Source: Annona cherimola
Lineage: Eukaryota > Streptophyta > Magnoliopsida > Magnoliales > Annonaceae
Direction of reading: 5' to 3'
NCBI GenBank assembly: GCA_030490835.1
Contig: CM059972.1
Span: 87,777,137-87,841,136 of the forward strand
DNA: 64,000 nucleotides
Positions 22,506 through 35,077 of this stretch are shown piece by piece (the stretch's first letter is position 1; every line of letters begins with the position of its first letter). The notes beneath the pieces were generated by a model. The model saw only the letters and a list, made by a program, of their open reading frames with translations, searched no databases and had not been told where the DNA came from. The position numbers were made by a program, and so were the translations under genes.

Positions 22506-22944
22506 AAAAGATTTTAGGATTCGCCAAAATACCCTAATTAGATATTTGAAAAAGCTGTAAAAAATTATTAAAATGTAAATATATATATATATATATAAAA
22601 AGATAGTTAGATAATTGACACGTAAAGTTATATCAAAATGCGTAAAAAATTAGTAAAATTTTTTTGCCCTTTTCTAAATGCCAAATCCTAAATTACTTCT
22701 GGGGAAAAATATTTTTTATATCCGAAGGTCTGAACCTTGAAGAGCTTAGATGAATTGAATTATTGAGTCATTCAACAGAATTATTTAAGAATATTATCCC
22801 TTTTCCTTTTTTCGTTGCAACCAGGTTGCGTAGAAGTGCTCATACAACCCCTTTTTGTCAAAAATTTTTAACATTTCTTTTTCAAATTTAAACCATTTAT
22901 ATTGGTAACATTTTGTTTATCATATCATTAAAACTTATTTAAGT

Positions 22945-23285
22945 ACCCATTTTTTCAGTCCAAAAATATATTTTTTATTTTTTAAATTTTTTATAAACAC
23001 TTTAATCTAGTTACATTTAATTTATAAATTAAGTTTTACTATTTTTGGATATTTATATATTTATTTTGAATTTTAAATACAGGAACATTTAAGTCATTCT
23101 AAATTATTTAAAATAACTTAAAGACTCTCGTATTTACAAATTTAAAATATATATACATATTCAAAAATGTTAAAACTTGCTTTATAAATTAAATATAACT
23201 AAATTAATATGTTTATAAAAAAATTTAAAAGAAAAAACAAAAAGATATGTTTTAGGAACGATCGGGCTGGTTTGAAAAGATATGT
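22945..23285. mobile_element. Palindromic hairpin MITE (type C), degraded
   Basis: The left arm has TTTAATCTAGTTACATTTAA and TTGGATATTTATATATTTA; the right arm has TTAAATATAACTAAATTAAT. The centre is an AGGAACATTTAAGTC dyad. It matches the copy at 55.2 kb in arm sequence, but the ends are eroded: ACGATCGGGCTGG stands in place of GACCGGTC. Confidence 0.65.
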
Positions 23286-23764
23286 TTTGCAAAAAGTGAG
23301 CATATTTCGGAAATAAATATGTAACTATTAATTTTTTAAAAAATATCGCATATATATAGTATAAAAGCTCTTGACGCATGCGATTTGGAATTATATGAAC
23401 TCATATAGATAAATATAAATGGTATGGATTTTAAGAACGAAACAGTTTAAAATTTTTTTTAAAAACCAATGGTTTGCACGGAAGATTGTATTTAATCATT
23501 CCCTTCGGGGTTTCATTAATGATGTTATTGCTTTTGCTGAGAAATGTCATTCAAAAAGTAAAACTAAAATTTTAAAATAAAAAAACAGCGCGAATACAGT
23601 TTGTTGTAAGTTACAACTATTTTATTTTTTTAACATCCAATCCATGCATTAGATTTAAAATGATTTATTTAGCCTATGCACAAAAAATAAGTGAATTAAA
23701 AACTTATGCTTTTTCCAAATCCATCCACAACATTTCCAGAATCTGCAATATGTTTATTGCATTT

Positions 23765-24130
23765 GTATTTAAATCTAAAAAAGCCAAACCAGGAACTCGA
23801 GACAACTAATGCACTTCAAGTCACAATCCAAGTCAACTTCGGTCTGTGACTTCACCTAAGTTGCATATTGAGTTGACTTGAGATGCGACTTTAGTTGTGA
23901 AAATTACTAACTCAACTCCATCTTCCTGAAGTTGATTTTGGAGTTAACTTGAGTATCGACTTGACCCAAACCAATACTGAAGTCGATTTAGCTTTGTAAC
24001 TTAAATATATGTCACTTGAAATTTGAAATTCTAACTTCAATTGCAACATCAAACTCATTAGTCGCTTTAATACTCTTAAATTGGTTGTTAATTATCAAAA
24101 ACTTGGATAGACCTTGATTTGCAATTTAGC
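23765..24130 (-). mobile_element. Copia-type LTR fragment rich in GTCGACTT-like motifs
   Basis: Contains repeated motifs of the form AAGTTGACTTGAG and TGACTTCACCTAAGTTGC, with a closing block CTTAAATTGGTTGTTAATTATC. The same motifs and closing block occur at 27.5-28.4 kb. It adjoins the minus-strand gag remnant, so it is probably the 3' LTR side of a Copia element that lost pol. Confidence 0.55.
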
Positions 24131-24249
24131 TAGTTGAGTTACCAGATTCCCATGTTACCATAAATTCGCAACCTCATTCATAGAACTTTTAGGAGATAAT
24201 TCCATCATGAGTGCAAATAAACGTCTTGTTTTTCTTCAATGAGCTATGA

Positions 24250-25195
24250 TTTTGCCATGATACTATGCTACAATCAGACACCCATAGTTAGGAAACAAAA
24301 CTTTATAACCTTAATCTATAAGCTTACCCACTGGTATTAAATTCTTTTTCAATTTAAGAATACACAAAACATTACACAGCCTTTTCAATTGTCCATTTGA
24401 ATCTTGAAGAGTAATGGTAACTTTACCTTCAACTTCTAGTATAGTGTTGTCTCCAATTATAACACCTGCTAAAGTAGGTGTGAACACTTTATCATTGCAT
24501 AAATCTTTTCTCGAAGGTCGTGTGATTTGAACATGCCAAATCTATATACCACTTATTGATGCTTGACGTGATTGGTTCCGTGGTACATAAGATATGAACC
24601 TGCTCTGCACTTTCTTCTTACTCTTAGTAATATAGTTTCCTTAAGTATTCCTACACTATTTTGTAAAGTGCCCATGTTTTTTATAATTAAAACATTGTAT
24701 TTGATTTTTAAGTGTACCTTTTTTATGAGTGTTGTTGGCATTGTGGTAAAAAAATTTATTGTGGTCATCTACAACCATTACCTCAACTGTCTTATGCCTC
24801 TCCCTTGATTTCAACCACATGCTTTTAAAATAAATCATCATCACTTATATCCACCTTCTTAGTCTTTTCTTTTTGAATTTTATGTCCCTCCAAAAGCACT
24901 TTTCTTGAAATAACATACTTACCTCCTCTTTAATGCTGGTTTATTATGTTAAATGCACACTCTCACAAAGTCAAACTCGAATTATAGATTTTTCGAGATA
25001 ACTACTACATGAGTATAGTCTTCCATGTGAATGCCAATTTCTTCTAGCTGGTTGCAAATGTCTTTTATTTTCCTATGAAACTCAGTTATAGAATCTTCTT
25101 CTTATTTGATTACCTATAACTCTGCTTTCAAGAATTAAAATTAAAAACCTTAGGAACTAAATTTGAAGAAGACATTCAAATTTATTTAATCAAGT
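24250..25195 (-). pseudogene. Copia gag-protease remnant
   Basis: The minus-strand translation contains IQCFNYKKHGHFTK, a gag CCHC zinc knuckle in which the second Cys is Tyr. Further on is a block reading EVEGKVTITLQDSNGQ and ILKLKKNLIPVGKLID, the region following the Copia protease active site. Several stops and frame breaks intervene. No integrase or RT follows; the LTR-like fragment at 23.8-24.1 kb comes next instead. The family call rests on these motifs. Confidence 0.7.
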
Positions 25196-25207
25196 GCATG
25201 TTTCTTT

Positions 25208-25490
25208 AACACAAAAAAATTTTTAAACCAAAATTTTTCAATGCAGAACTTTTCATTCTCTATAGCTGCCTTATTTTTAATTGTTTTTTCATGTCTTTCT
25301 ATACAACTATCCTACCTTTTAATCATTTTCACACAACTACTTATACAACTAACTTATTTTAACTTTATTCTCTTTACTCATCATTATTACCCACATCATA
25401 TCACATCATTTTCTTCTAACTTAAAAATTCTACAATAAAAGCTTTTAATCAAAAAAATTTATCACTCTCAAACACACACCAAATATAATT
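25208..25490 (+). mobile_element. Tourist/PIF-like MITE next to the Copia gag remnant
   Basis: The right end is CTCTCAAACACACACC and the left end is degraded. Family blocks TTCATTCTCTATAGCTGCC and AATCATTTTCACACAACTA are clear. It lies at the 5' boundary of the recognisable gag sequence, so it probably inserted into the element after it died. Confidence 0.7.
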
Positions 25491-26985
25491 GCAAAAGAAA
25501 AAATTTCAATAATAATTGTAAACGAGAAATTAAAACACTCATTGACCATACATGTCAGATTATAGTGCCTTAAGCAGAGATTGTAAATTAGCGTTTTAGG
25601 AACACTAAAAAAGAGAAGAAAGAAATTCGAGAAAGCTAACTTATTGTCATACTACAAAACAGACTCTTAGCATCCTATTTATACATGTAACGACTTAGAG
25701 ACTACGAAATTAGAAAAGATTCTGTACCTTCTAAATATTATAAGATCAACCCTAAATATCCCATGAAAATTCTAACTAACCAGGACTTCTATACTAGAAA
25801 ATAAAATAGAGTCACATTGAATGTTATACTATACCAAAGATCATCCATGAATATTATAATGACCTATTTTTTAGATATTCTCAATGGCTAGTAAATGGAT
25901 ACCATACAACCTAAGAAAAATTCGACAGCATCTCCCCATAATATATAAGGGGTTGCATGGAATATAAGACTTGTTATCATAAGCATTTCAATTTCGTTCC
26001 AAAATGTAACATTCAACTTTAATTTATACACTTGTATCTTCATACTATAAAGACATCTGCATAGTAGGAAAATCATCGAAATTTATCCTTACACAACAAG
26101 CAAACGAAAAGATCATATATATGTATCCATATAGATTGTAATCAAGTTCAAAATACTAAATACAACATGTTTGTCAAAGTTGAATCTGACTGAGTAATTG
26201 TTTACATATACTAATATCAAAAAGAGCATAACTTCTAAAATAACTGAGATCAGATATGTTAATCTAATGGTCTCCAATATTAGGCCCTCCACTTGTCCCA
26301 CCTTGAGGCTCCTCACCTGGCTTGTGACCTAAAGACAAAATAACAAATCATATAAGTCTAAATAGACTCAGTAAGTAGATAGAAGTTAGCACAAAGTGAA
26401 AATAAGTAAAATTCTGGATGCATATGCTATGATTAATATAAGACATATGGGCCCAACATCCACTCTCAATAACACATGCATATAACCACGTATAAAAAAA
26501 ATGAAACGAACAATTCTCTACTCATGTCAATCAAGGTCCATAAATAATCCTCTCCTCATATTAATAAGGGGTCATGAACAACTATTTTATAACCACCCAT
26601 CTTAAATAATATATCATACATAACAAACAAGAATAAATGTTCAAACCAGACACACAACATCAACAAAATTTACAAGGTTTACTTTAAATTCAATATACCA
26701 ACTATCACATAAGTATTTCACCAAACACATGGTAGATGCAAAAAGGAAACTTCTAATTCATCCTCTCGTTTCAGCCCAATCGAGTAATGTCACATTTTAA
26801 TGATGTAAAAACTGCTAATGAGTCATTTATTTCATAAAAATCGCACATTAACATCAGATTCCCCATAAACCCTACTAACCCTAAACTATTACGTGGTGGT
26901 CTCGAGTTTATAGAAAAACCCAAGAGGAGATGAGTGAATTAGGTTCTTAAAAATATTTTTTGTATATTAGTTGTAACCCCATTTG
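25491..26985. other. Repeat-like non-coding sequence
   Basis: AT-rich DNA without convincing coding frames. Sections such as TCATTTCATAAAAATCGC and the block around 26340-26460 look repetitive, but I could not assign a family. It lies between a Copia gag remnant and an LTR-like stretch on the same (minus) strand, so it may be leader sequence of that element. Confidence 0.4.
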
Positions 26986-26989
26986 TAAA

Positions 26990-28426
26990 TTAAGTCCCCT
27001 TGAATGAAAAACGTGGAGAAAGAGATAGCAAGAGGAGCAAGCAAAACAAATGCAAGAGATTATAGTGGTTTGGGACAACCCTCCCTACTCCACTCCTTTA
27101 ATAACACGCCCTTGTGCCTTAGGTTCCACTGCCAATGAAAATACATTTAGAGTACTTGCTCTCTTCTAAATTCCAGCTCTAGAGAACCTTTACAAATTTT
27201 GTACAAGTGGCGAGTCACACTCTAACCACACATACTTTGCCTTCACTTGGTCTTAGTCTCCAACACCAAACTAAGTGAAATGACAAACTCAAGGAGTGAA
27301 AAATAAGAATTTACACTTTATAGATGTGTAAGCAAATTGTTAGCTTGTAGAAGAACTTGTAAAGTCAATGAATTGATGAACATTTGAGCACTTGCAGTCA
27401 AAGAACAAAGTTCTTCTTGTAAATTTCCTTAATGAGCACTTGAATGCCAGAAAGTTGGAAAGTGAAGCTTAATCAATGCACTAGCTTACTCCTCCTTTTC
27501 ATTTGACGTGTATTAAATAAGAGAGGAGTAAATTTAAACATTTGGTGGTAGGTGGCGTGTAACCATTGCGATTTGAATCGCACTCAGAGTCGACCTCTGG
27601 TGTGACTTTGCCTAGTCACAGACTGGAGTCAACTTGATCTTAAACTTGACCCAAGTCGCAGGTGAAGTTGACTTGAGTTGCAACTTCACTCTCTACTTGG
27701 CTTATTGGAATCTTTGCACAATGTAAACTTGATCCTTTAGGATAGTTGCTCTGCTTCTTCATGTTTTATCCTCATAATTCTTCATTTGTGCATATGAGCT
27801 TTGGAATTTTTTGACTATTGAGCTTGGTCATGTTCATTTGAGCATTCTTGGATGAACTTGCCTTGGATCTTAAATCTTGCTAGAATGATGTTGCTTACGA
27901 CAAACTTGTCATCCTTGGGCTTGAAACTTCATGATTTGATCTTCTTATATCCAAGTTGAATGTTGGGGTTGACTTGGTTTGCAACTCCACTCAAGTCGCA
28001 TGTCTATGTCGATTTCATGTGCAACTTCACCTAAGTCGTATTTGGAGTCGATTAAGATTGCAACTTGACTTTGTCAGATTCAGCTTCAGACTCCTGAAGA
28101 TACCTCAAGTCGCTGACAGAGTCGACTTGAGTTTTGGATTCACCCAAGTTGCTGGTGAAGTCGACTTCGCCTGCTCGCATGTACACATTGTCAGTGTTGT
28201 TGAAAATTGGGCCTTTGAAGTTGATGCTGGAGTCAACTTCAGTATCGACTTGACCTAAGTCGATGCCTGAGTTAACTTGGCGTGCGACTTGACCTACCAA
28301 GTTTGGAATCTTGAAGAATGTAATCCTTAAAATATCTCAACACATATGTTAGTGATTTAAAATCTCTTAAATTGAATTGTTAATCATCAAAACATAAATC
28401 GTGCTTGATTTTCCATTCATTTACAA
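26990..28426 (-). mobile_element. Long Copia-type LTR remnant with GTCGACTT minisatellite
   Basis: On the minus strand this stretch follows a polypurine tract, AAAAAGGGGAGATTATTG (28427-28444), as a 3' LTR would. It includes CTTAAATTGAATTGTTAATC in its first 100 bases. It then carries dozens of short motifs such as GTCGACTTGAGTT and AAGTCGCAGGTGAAG over 27560-27700 and 27955-28310. Further on, AGATTATAGTGGTTTGGGAC near 27057 resembles the ACGTGGTTCGGC motif common in plant LTRs. The ends are not exactly defined. Confidence 0.55.
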
Positions 28427-29080
28427 TAATCTCCCCTTTTTGATGATTCACAAAACCAATTTAAGATGTACATTTCAATAAACGAATGAATCGCTATTAT
28501 TTGTACAATCATGCCATTTTCTTGCCATTATCCCAAGTTGGTAGATCATTTCTTTATGTCAATTTCCAAGATATTCGAGAACTAGGTCATATATTTCATT
28601 TCATTCAGTTATCCATCAATACATGTTGTAATAACGATTCATATATCACGTCATCCAAACATCATAAAATAACATTTCATTCATCCAAACATCATGAAAT
28701 AACATTCCATTCATAATTGATTGTGTTAAAACATAGTAAACCATTCATAGCAATAAGTCATTCAAAATATTTATTTCAAGTCAACATATTCATAAAACCT
28801 TTATATATTGCTCTAAATACATCTTACCCAATCACTAAAGAAGACTATCCAAAAAAACAGAATTCCCACATTCCTCTCTCCATTTTTATCAATCACCAAA
28901 AAGGAGTAGAATTGATAAGTTGAGATTTTTGAAAAGAAAATGGTGATATGGGATATGGTAGCTGCTGATTGGGAAGCATTTGGTGAATGAGATTATCATA
29001 GAGGGCTTTGGAAGTAGAGATAAGATTGACCGATGAGGAGGATAGGGGTGATGATCGATCCTGAACAGTTAGATCGACTC

Positions 29081-29675
29081 AAACTGACTCACCCCAGTAA
29101 GGGTCAAAATCAGGCAAGCTTGGAATAGGTAGACCTCTCCTACTTCTAGAGGTAAGGTGGTACTTGATATTTTTGAGTTCTTGCTTTATTTTATCTTGCC
29201 TCTCATGCATTTCCATAAGAGAATAGTTGATAGATCCAAGTTCTTGAGAAATTCTACTGTCTATGGCCTGAAGATATTCTAGAATTACATTGGAGATAGA
29301 CGGTTGAGTAGGAGAGTGTGCAAAGTGATTTGTAGCTCGAGATCCTCTAGGGGAATAAGAAGCATGAAAAGCAAGGGAAATAGGGGCTCTCGGAGCAGGA
29401 GGTGGAGGTGGTTGTGAATCTTGGCAATGTTAATCCTCCTCCTCAAATGGAGTTGTCTCTGCTTGAAGTTCCTGCCTTTCTTAGGCTTCTTGAGGGTCTC
29501 CTCCCATTCGTGTCTGTAGCTGTGAAGCTCTAAATGTCTCTATGTTAATCTTTATACGGGTCAACAGAGCTTTATTGATTGCATTTGTAAGTTTCATGAC
29601 CTCGTCTGGTTCTCCATCCAAGTCAACATAAACATGATTAAGGATTTTAGTATTCCAGGTACCGTATAGCAAAAC
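29081..29675 (-). pseudogene. Degenerate coding remnant of unknown family
   Basis: Reading the minus strand from about 29672, one frame gives TWNTKILNHVYVDLDGEPDE and NIETFRASQLQTRMGGDPQE, then a stop. A further stop follows FEEED. The same frame then continues through a proline-rich stretch (QPPPPPAPRAPIS), a helical stretch with ISQELGSINYSLMEMHERQD, and ends DFDPYWGESV. Continuity of one frame across two stops indicates a real but broken gene, most likely retroelement-derived. I do not recognise a named domain. It is antisense to the adjacent Copia pol. Confidence 0.55.
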
Positions 29676-29889
29676 TCTTCAAGAATTTTCTCTCTTGAGT
29701 TCCAATGCTTTCAAAAATAGTCTAGGTAGGCTATGTTTGACCCTATTGGCTACTTTCCATAAGATCTCTGCCTCTTGGGGATTGAGTTGGTTTCTTCTCC
29801 TACCTCCATCAAGTTGTCATCTCATTTAGTTTTGAAATGAATATGGTTGATGATTGTGTATAGAACAAGTTCAGTAGAAGCAAATATAT

Positions 29890-31030
29890 TTTTCTGATTT
29901 TATATGTCGATGACATACTACTTGTCAGCAATGATATAGGGTTATTACATGAAACTAAGAAATTTCTATTGAAAATCTTTTGAGAGACATATGGGGGACT
30001 ACCTCTTTGATAATGGTAATAATAACGTCATCGATATGAGTATATTGTCGATTGCTAGCTCCTATGATTCGAATATAAATCAATTCTTGAGCCTCACTGT
30101 TGTTCGCTACATTCAAATGTGTCTGAGGTTGAATCATATCGCTTTTTTGAATCTCTTCTTTCAATGTAAGGTCCAAGGAAAAAAGGAAGAAAATTAACAA
30201 ATTTGAGATGAAAGATTTTGGAGATGTATCTTTTATATTAAAGATTCAAATACATCAGGATTACTCTCGAGGCATTTTGGATTATCACAAAAGACCTATA
30301 TTAAAAGAATATTTGAAAATTTTGGCACACAAGATTATAAACTAGAAGATATACAACTTTAGTCTTGATCAATGCCTTAAAATGATTTTGAATTTAAGAA
30401 AATACAAAAGATTCCTCACGCTTCAATAGTGAAAATTCTGATGTATATTCAAGTTTGCACACGTTTAAATATTGCATATATTTTTGAGATATTAGGCAGA
30501 TATTTGAGCAATCCATGAATAAATCATTATAAAGCAACCAAAATGGTTTTGAGGTACCTTCAGAAAATAAAACATGACATGGTTACATACCGGAGATTGG
30601 ATAACTTAGAAATTATTTGGTATTCAAATTCTGACTATGCTGGACGCCAAGCAGACATTCATAGCTCCTTCCACCATGGTAGCTGAATTTATGGTATGTT
30701 TTGAGGTGCCCAGTCAAGCCATATGACTGTGAAAGTTTGTCATGGGACTACAAATTTTGAATAAAATTGAAAAATTAAATAAATTATTTTGTGATAACAA
30801 CTCAGCAATTTTATATTCTAAGAACAATAGGAGCTTAACCAAGTCAAAGTTCATTAACATCAAGTTCACAGTTGTTAAATAAAGAATTCAAGAGGATCAG
30901 GTGTCTATAGAATACATAAGAACAAACTCTATAATTGCAGATTTGCTTATTAAAGGACTACCTCCCAAGGTCTTTCATGAGCATAGGGCTCATATGGGTG
31001 TTGTACCATTAAATAATATGTTGGTTTAGT
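29890..31030 (+). pseudogene. Copia RT-RNase H remnant
   Basis: Translated blocks in order: [20 protein letters not shown] (the Copia YVDD box), [20 protein letters not shown] with RGILDYHKRPI, then YIQVCTRLNIAYIFEILGRY, YRRLDNLEIIWYSNSDYAG, and near the end motifs equivalent to IADLLIKGLPPKVFHEH. These follow the standard RT-connection-RNase H order of Tnt1-type elements. Stops and frameshifts are frequent throughout. The pol end is followed about 400 bp later by an LTR. Confidence 0.85.
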
Positions 31031-31427
31031 AGAAGTTTGTATTTTATGCTTTTTTTTGTTAAAACACATTTTTGTTTGTTATAGTTATAAATATTTTTTG
31101 CAAAAAATAAAGTATTCAATATTTTGATTTTGGTTTGATCTCACTAAAACAAAGTTAGATTAGTTAAAAATATGTGCATTAGATCACATTGTTTATAATT
31201 TTCATACTATGCATCCATACTTAATCTACGTCGTTTTGTTATGTTTGATTATATGACCATGGATGAGTCTAGTTATGATAAATGTAACAAAGGCCACCTT
31301 GATCCTATGTTGGCATAAGTGATGGACGAAATTATTTGAAGATGATTTTGGTCATAATAGCAAAAAGTTCCGAACTCATAAGGTTATATATAATTATAAG
31401 ATAATACATGTAGTCCAAGTGAAAAAT

Positions 31428-31898
31428 TGTTAAATTTTGGACACACATGTAATAATTATATGTGTTATCATAAAGAGTGACCTAATTTTTAAAATGATCT
31501 TATGAGGTTTACGAGCCTAAATCATCTAATATAGTATGAGCCTCCTATGTGTAGAAATTCTATTGTCTAATTTCTAATTTGTATTAATATGATGGGCTAA
31601 ACTAGAAATAAAAAAGATAGGTCCTCTATATAAATAGTTGTGGTCCCCGGTGTACAAGGATTTCTTTTTTAGCTTCCCATTATTGAAAAGAGGAAGTCAT
31701 ATTCTCCAGACAACCCTATGGTATTAACTTTTTTTGATAAACCTAAGGTGCTAACTTGAAAGACCCAGAACTTTAAGATCTAAAAACAACTATTCTTATG
31801 GATCTAAGTATGCTTACTTGTATAATTTATTTTTCTCAGTGATTTAGCACGGAGGATTCTATGGTGATTACGGGTTTAATACATAAGGTATTCCAACA
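31428..31898 (+). mobile_element. Copia 3' LTR
   Basis: Starts TGTTAAATTTTGGACACACA just after a purine-rich tract CCAAGTGAAAAAT and ends TAAGGTATTCCAACA. Length is about 471 bp. Internal landmarks such as TAATTATATGTGTTATCATA, CTCCTATGTGTAGA and GGAGGATTCTATGGTGATTA are shared with the LTR at 61.3-62.1 kb. A TATATAAATAG box lies near 31638. It belongs with the pol remnant just upstream. Confidence 0.8.
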
Positions 31899-32011
31899 TT
31901 TCCATCCTTAACTCTCTATCCACATCTAGCTCGCACAAGATCTCTAGCACTCAAGGTTCTCGTCTACATATAGGAGTCATTAGCTCGATGGTTGCACTGT
32001 CAAACTCCATT

Positions 32012-33339
32012 AAGGGTGCAACTCGAGTCAGTTCGGTTTGAGTAATAGCTTACCCTATCCATACCCTATTTATAAAAAACCTACCCTACCCTACTCGTTG
32101 CTTGGTTCAGTTCTTAGTGTACCCTGCCCTACCCATTACCCATAGGATCGGTTCCGGTTCCAAATCAATTCCTTCAATATGCAATTGCAACACAAAGAAA
32201 AATATTTTTGTGTTTTTTTATTAATAATATAAAACAATGTCTCTACATAAACTTTACATATACATTTCTAAAATTTTATTGCTCGTTCCATAAACATAAT
32301 ACATGTTACCGCCAGTTTATTGAAAAAATACACGCTATCACAAGCCAATGAATAAGACATTTTTTAATCTTAAAGCATATAGATAAACAAATTTAGCATG
32401 ATAGTGACCAAGACCAATAGCAGAGGTCACACAATCACGATCGTCAATAGAGAAAAAGAGAAGGCTATACCTAAGCACGTTGTTGTGGTTAACTAATAAG
32501 GGAGTATGAAGGATTCCAAGTTTTGCTTTCTAGTTCTACCAATACAACATAATAATAATCGAAAGAGAAAAGGGAAAATTGCGCAAAAGAAAATGATAAA
32601 TAGGATGAGGAAGAATCTCACCATGACCTCCTCGTCGATTTCACTGTAGGGATGCAACTTAAGAGTGGAATCAAATGATTTAGAAGATGATCATCCACTT
32701 GCAGGTTGCGATGAGGTGGGATTGCCGATTTGCTAGTGGGAGGAAGACCAGAGGAGCAGTGAGAAAGAAAAGATACGAATTTGTAGATTTTTTAGTGGGA
32801 GGAAAAAAGATAGTAGCACTGTATAGAGAAACGAGGAGAAAAAAGATATTAAGGGAAGAGTAGGAAGAAGTGATGAGATTCTCCATTCCGAGAGGAAGAA
32901 TCAACGAAGACAGCAATCGTTGGAAGCAGACAAGCGCAATAATGGGAGGGAAAAAGGAAGACTGGAAAAGGGAAATAGCCAAATAGGGTTTTGATTCGGG
33001 CATGCTGTCAAAGCTTCTAGTATATGCTTTAGATGGACCGAAGGAGGGAAATGAAACTTTGGGCGGGCAAGTGTGAAATTTGGGCTTAGCATGTGCGCAC
33101 ACTGTAGATTATGTGATCTATGCTTATTACTCTGCTTAATGTATATACCCACATAAGCACGTATATACAGATAAACATAAACATAAACATGTATCCACAT
33201 AAATATCCATCCGGGTCGATTCCGGGTCGTAATTTATAACCTACCCATACCCGTGGGTAATATTGCTTACCGTATTCTACCTAAATTAGGATTGGGTCAG
33301 TGGATACCTACAGGTAGCCTACCCATATTGCACTCCTAA
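32012..33339. mobile_element. hAT-like non-autonomous DNA transposon
   Basis: Ends are AAGGGTGCAA on the left and TTGCACTCCTAA on the right, an inverted pair. The flanking octamers ACTCCATT (32004-32011) and AATCCATT (33340-33347) differ at one position, matching the 8-bp target duplication of hAT elements. The subterminal regions carry many ACCCTA/TACCC motifs. No transposase was recognised; the minus-strand open frames inside lack known motifs. Confidence 0.7.
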
Positions 33340-33639
33340 AATCCATTGTATTGAAAGTATCTTGATTGATGAACCTTGTAACTAATAGCCAACCTCTGCT
33401 TGCTTTGCAAGCAACGCTTTATTAAAAGCAGCTAATTCACTGAAACCCAAACCTTCCTTCCATTGAGATCGACATATCTTCTTTCAAGCCACACAACTCC
33501 TTTTTCTCCTGCCATTCTTGTCTCTCCCTCGAAAACAACTCAACATTATATTTACATCATCATAGAACCTTTTTTGGCTGGAAAAATGGATTCATGGATA
33601 AGCAGGTATTGCTTGTGTCACTTCTATAACGAGTACTTC

Positions 33640-33814
33640 TGTAACATCCTATATCGGTTAGGATGAAGGAGAGAATCTGTGTTATAAGTGGAGACTGCTG
33701 GTAACTTTGTCGAGACGCCTTTTGGGGTATATTCAGAGTACTCAGAAAGACAAAACCGTGTGGGCTAAGGCCCAAAGCGAACAATATCTACGACAGTTGA
33801 GCCGGGGCGTTACA
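33640..33814 (+). mobile_element. Solo LTR of the TRIM family with 5-bp target duplication
   Basis: A 175-bp LTR, starting TGTAACATCCTATATCGG and ending GCCGGGGCGTTACA. It is flanked on both sides by ACTTC (33635-33639 and 33815-33819). It matches the LTRs at 11.6-13.5 kb and carries a GAGACTGCTGGTAACTTTGT insert comparable to the extra segment in LTR 2 of TRIM B. A solo LTR results from recombination between the two LTRs of a full copy. Confidence 0.9.
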
Positions 33815-33819
33815 ACTTC

Positions 33820-35077
33820 CTTTCCTCCTTAAGAGAGGAATTTGCTCTGCCGTCCCTGCACCTTGTTGGAATTTCGTAGCCCGTCTATCCAATTGTAATG
33901 CCTGGATTTTGCTAAATCTGTAGTGATATACATGATCTGAACAATTAACTAGACAGATCGTGGTCCGTCTTAGCCTAGAAAAATCTCTCTTGTTACAGCT
34001 GCAATTGGAAGACCGACATGCACTTTCCACTTTCCAGCCGGCTACATCATCACAACCCCATTGCTTCTGCCTCTAGTTGGGCTGGTTTTCCGCATTGCGC
34101 ACACATGCACTTCTAGCCCTTGGCCTAAAACTGTTTGATGATTACTACTTGGTACTTGATCCGTACCATCGCCTCATGATGAATAATATTTCTAAATCTG
34201 TCCACCACTTTGATCCTCTTGACTATTCATGATTTGGGTCCTTTTCTAATTGAGAAAATTATCTTCTTGCTTCATGATGTAGATGAAAAATTCTTTCAAG
34301 TGGGCCTCATGTGCTGGAAATTGTCCCTATACGTGGTGATTGGTGATCATATTTTATGGTATAACCTTAACCGTTGATAAGAAATTCCATTGCATCTGTA
34401 GTGGGCCAGGGCAGAATTGGTTGCGGGCCTGCTCAGAATTATCAAAGGATTGGGACAGGATAAGAATGAGATGGAGAGATGGGTTGTTATGTATTGAGAA
34501 TAAGAAACCTCACCGTAGTCTCACCCCATCTCAATCCCTCGATTATTCTAAAAGGCCCCAACAGACGTCACACTTTAATTGATCTTTATGATCTCGGTTG
34601 TCCATCATATGAGAATTATTTTTAGAGGCACTGCTCTACACTCGGACATAACTATCTTATTTTTTTCATTTTATTTGAATTTTCAGTTTTTAATATATGC
34701 TTACCAGGCTACCATAGCAACCATACTTTTCTAAATTTCTTTTTATTTTTAATTCCAAATTCTACCAACCCAACAAACCCTGAGATTTCTAAGAAACCCT
34801 TCGAGACAATGTCATAACAGTTTAATTCATGAGAATTAAATATCTTCTTTATGTTTGAAATATTTCTTTGACTAGAAATGGGATCATTATATCAAAAAAA
34901 AAAAGTTTTTCTGAAGTTCAACTAAATCATTTTTGAATAAACATCTCAACAATGAAGATACTTTTACGAAATCATGTTCGTTGGGAAATTCCAAAATCGC
35001 AAAATTATGAGGACGCAGATGCAAATAGCCCAAGCTTTTTTAAAATGCTTGGAAAGCGTTTCCCTCCCTAATCTCTC
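33820..35077. other. Upstream region of the MEF18-like PPR gene
   Basis: About 1.26 kb separates the solo LTR from the PPR start codon. The last few hundred bases should carry the promoter. No confident TATA box or regulatory element was assigned. No other gene was recognised. Confidence 0.4.
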
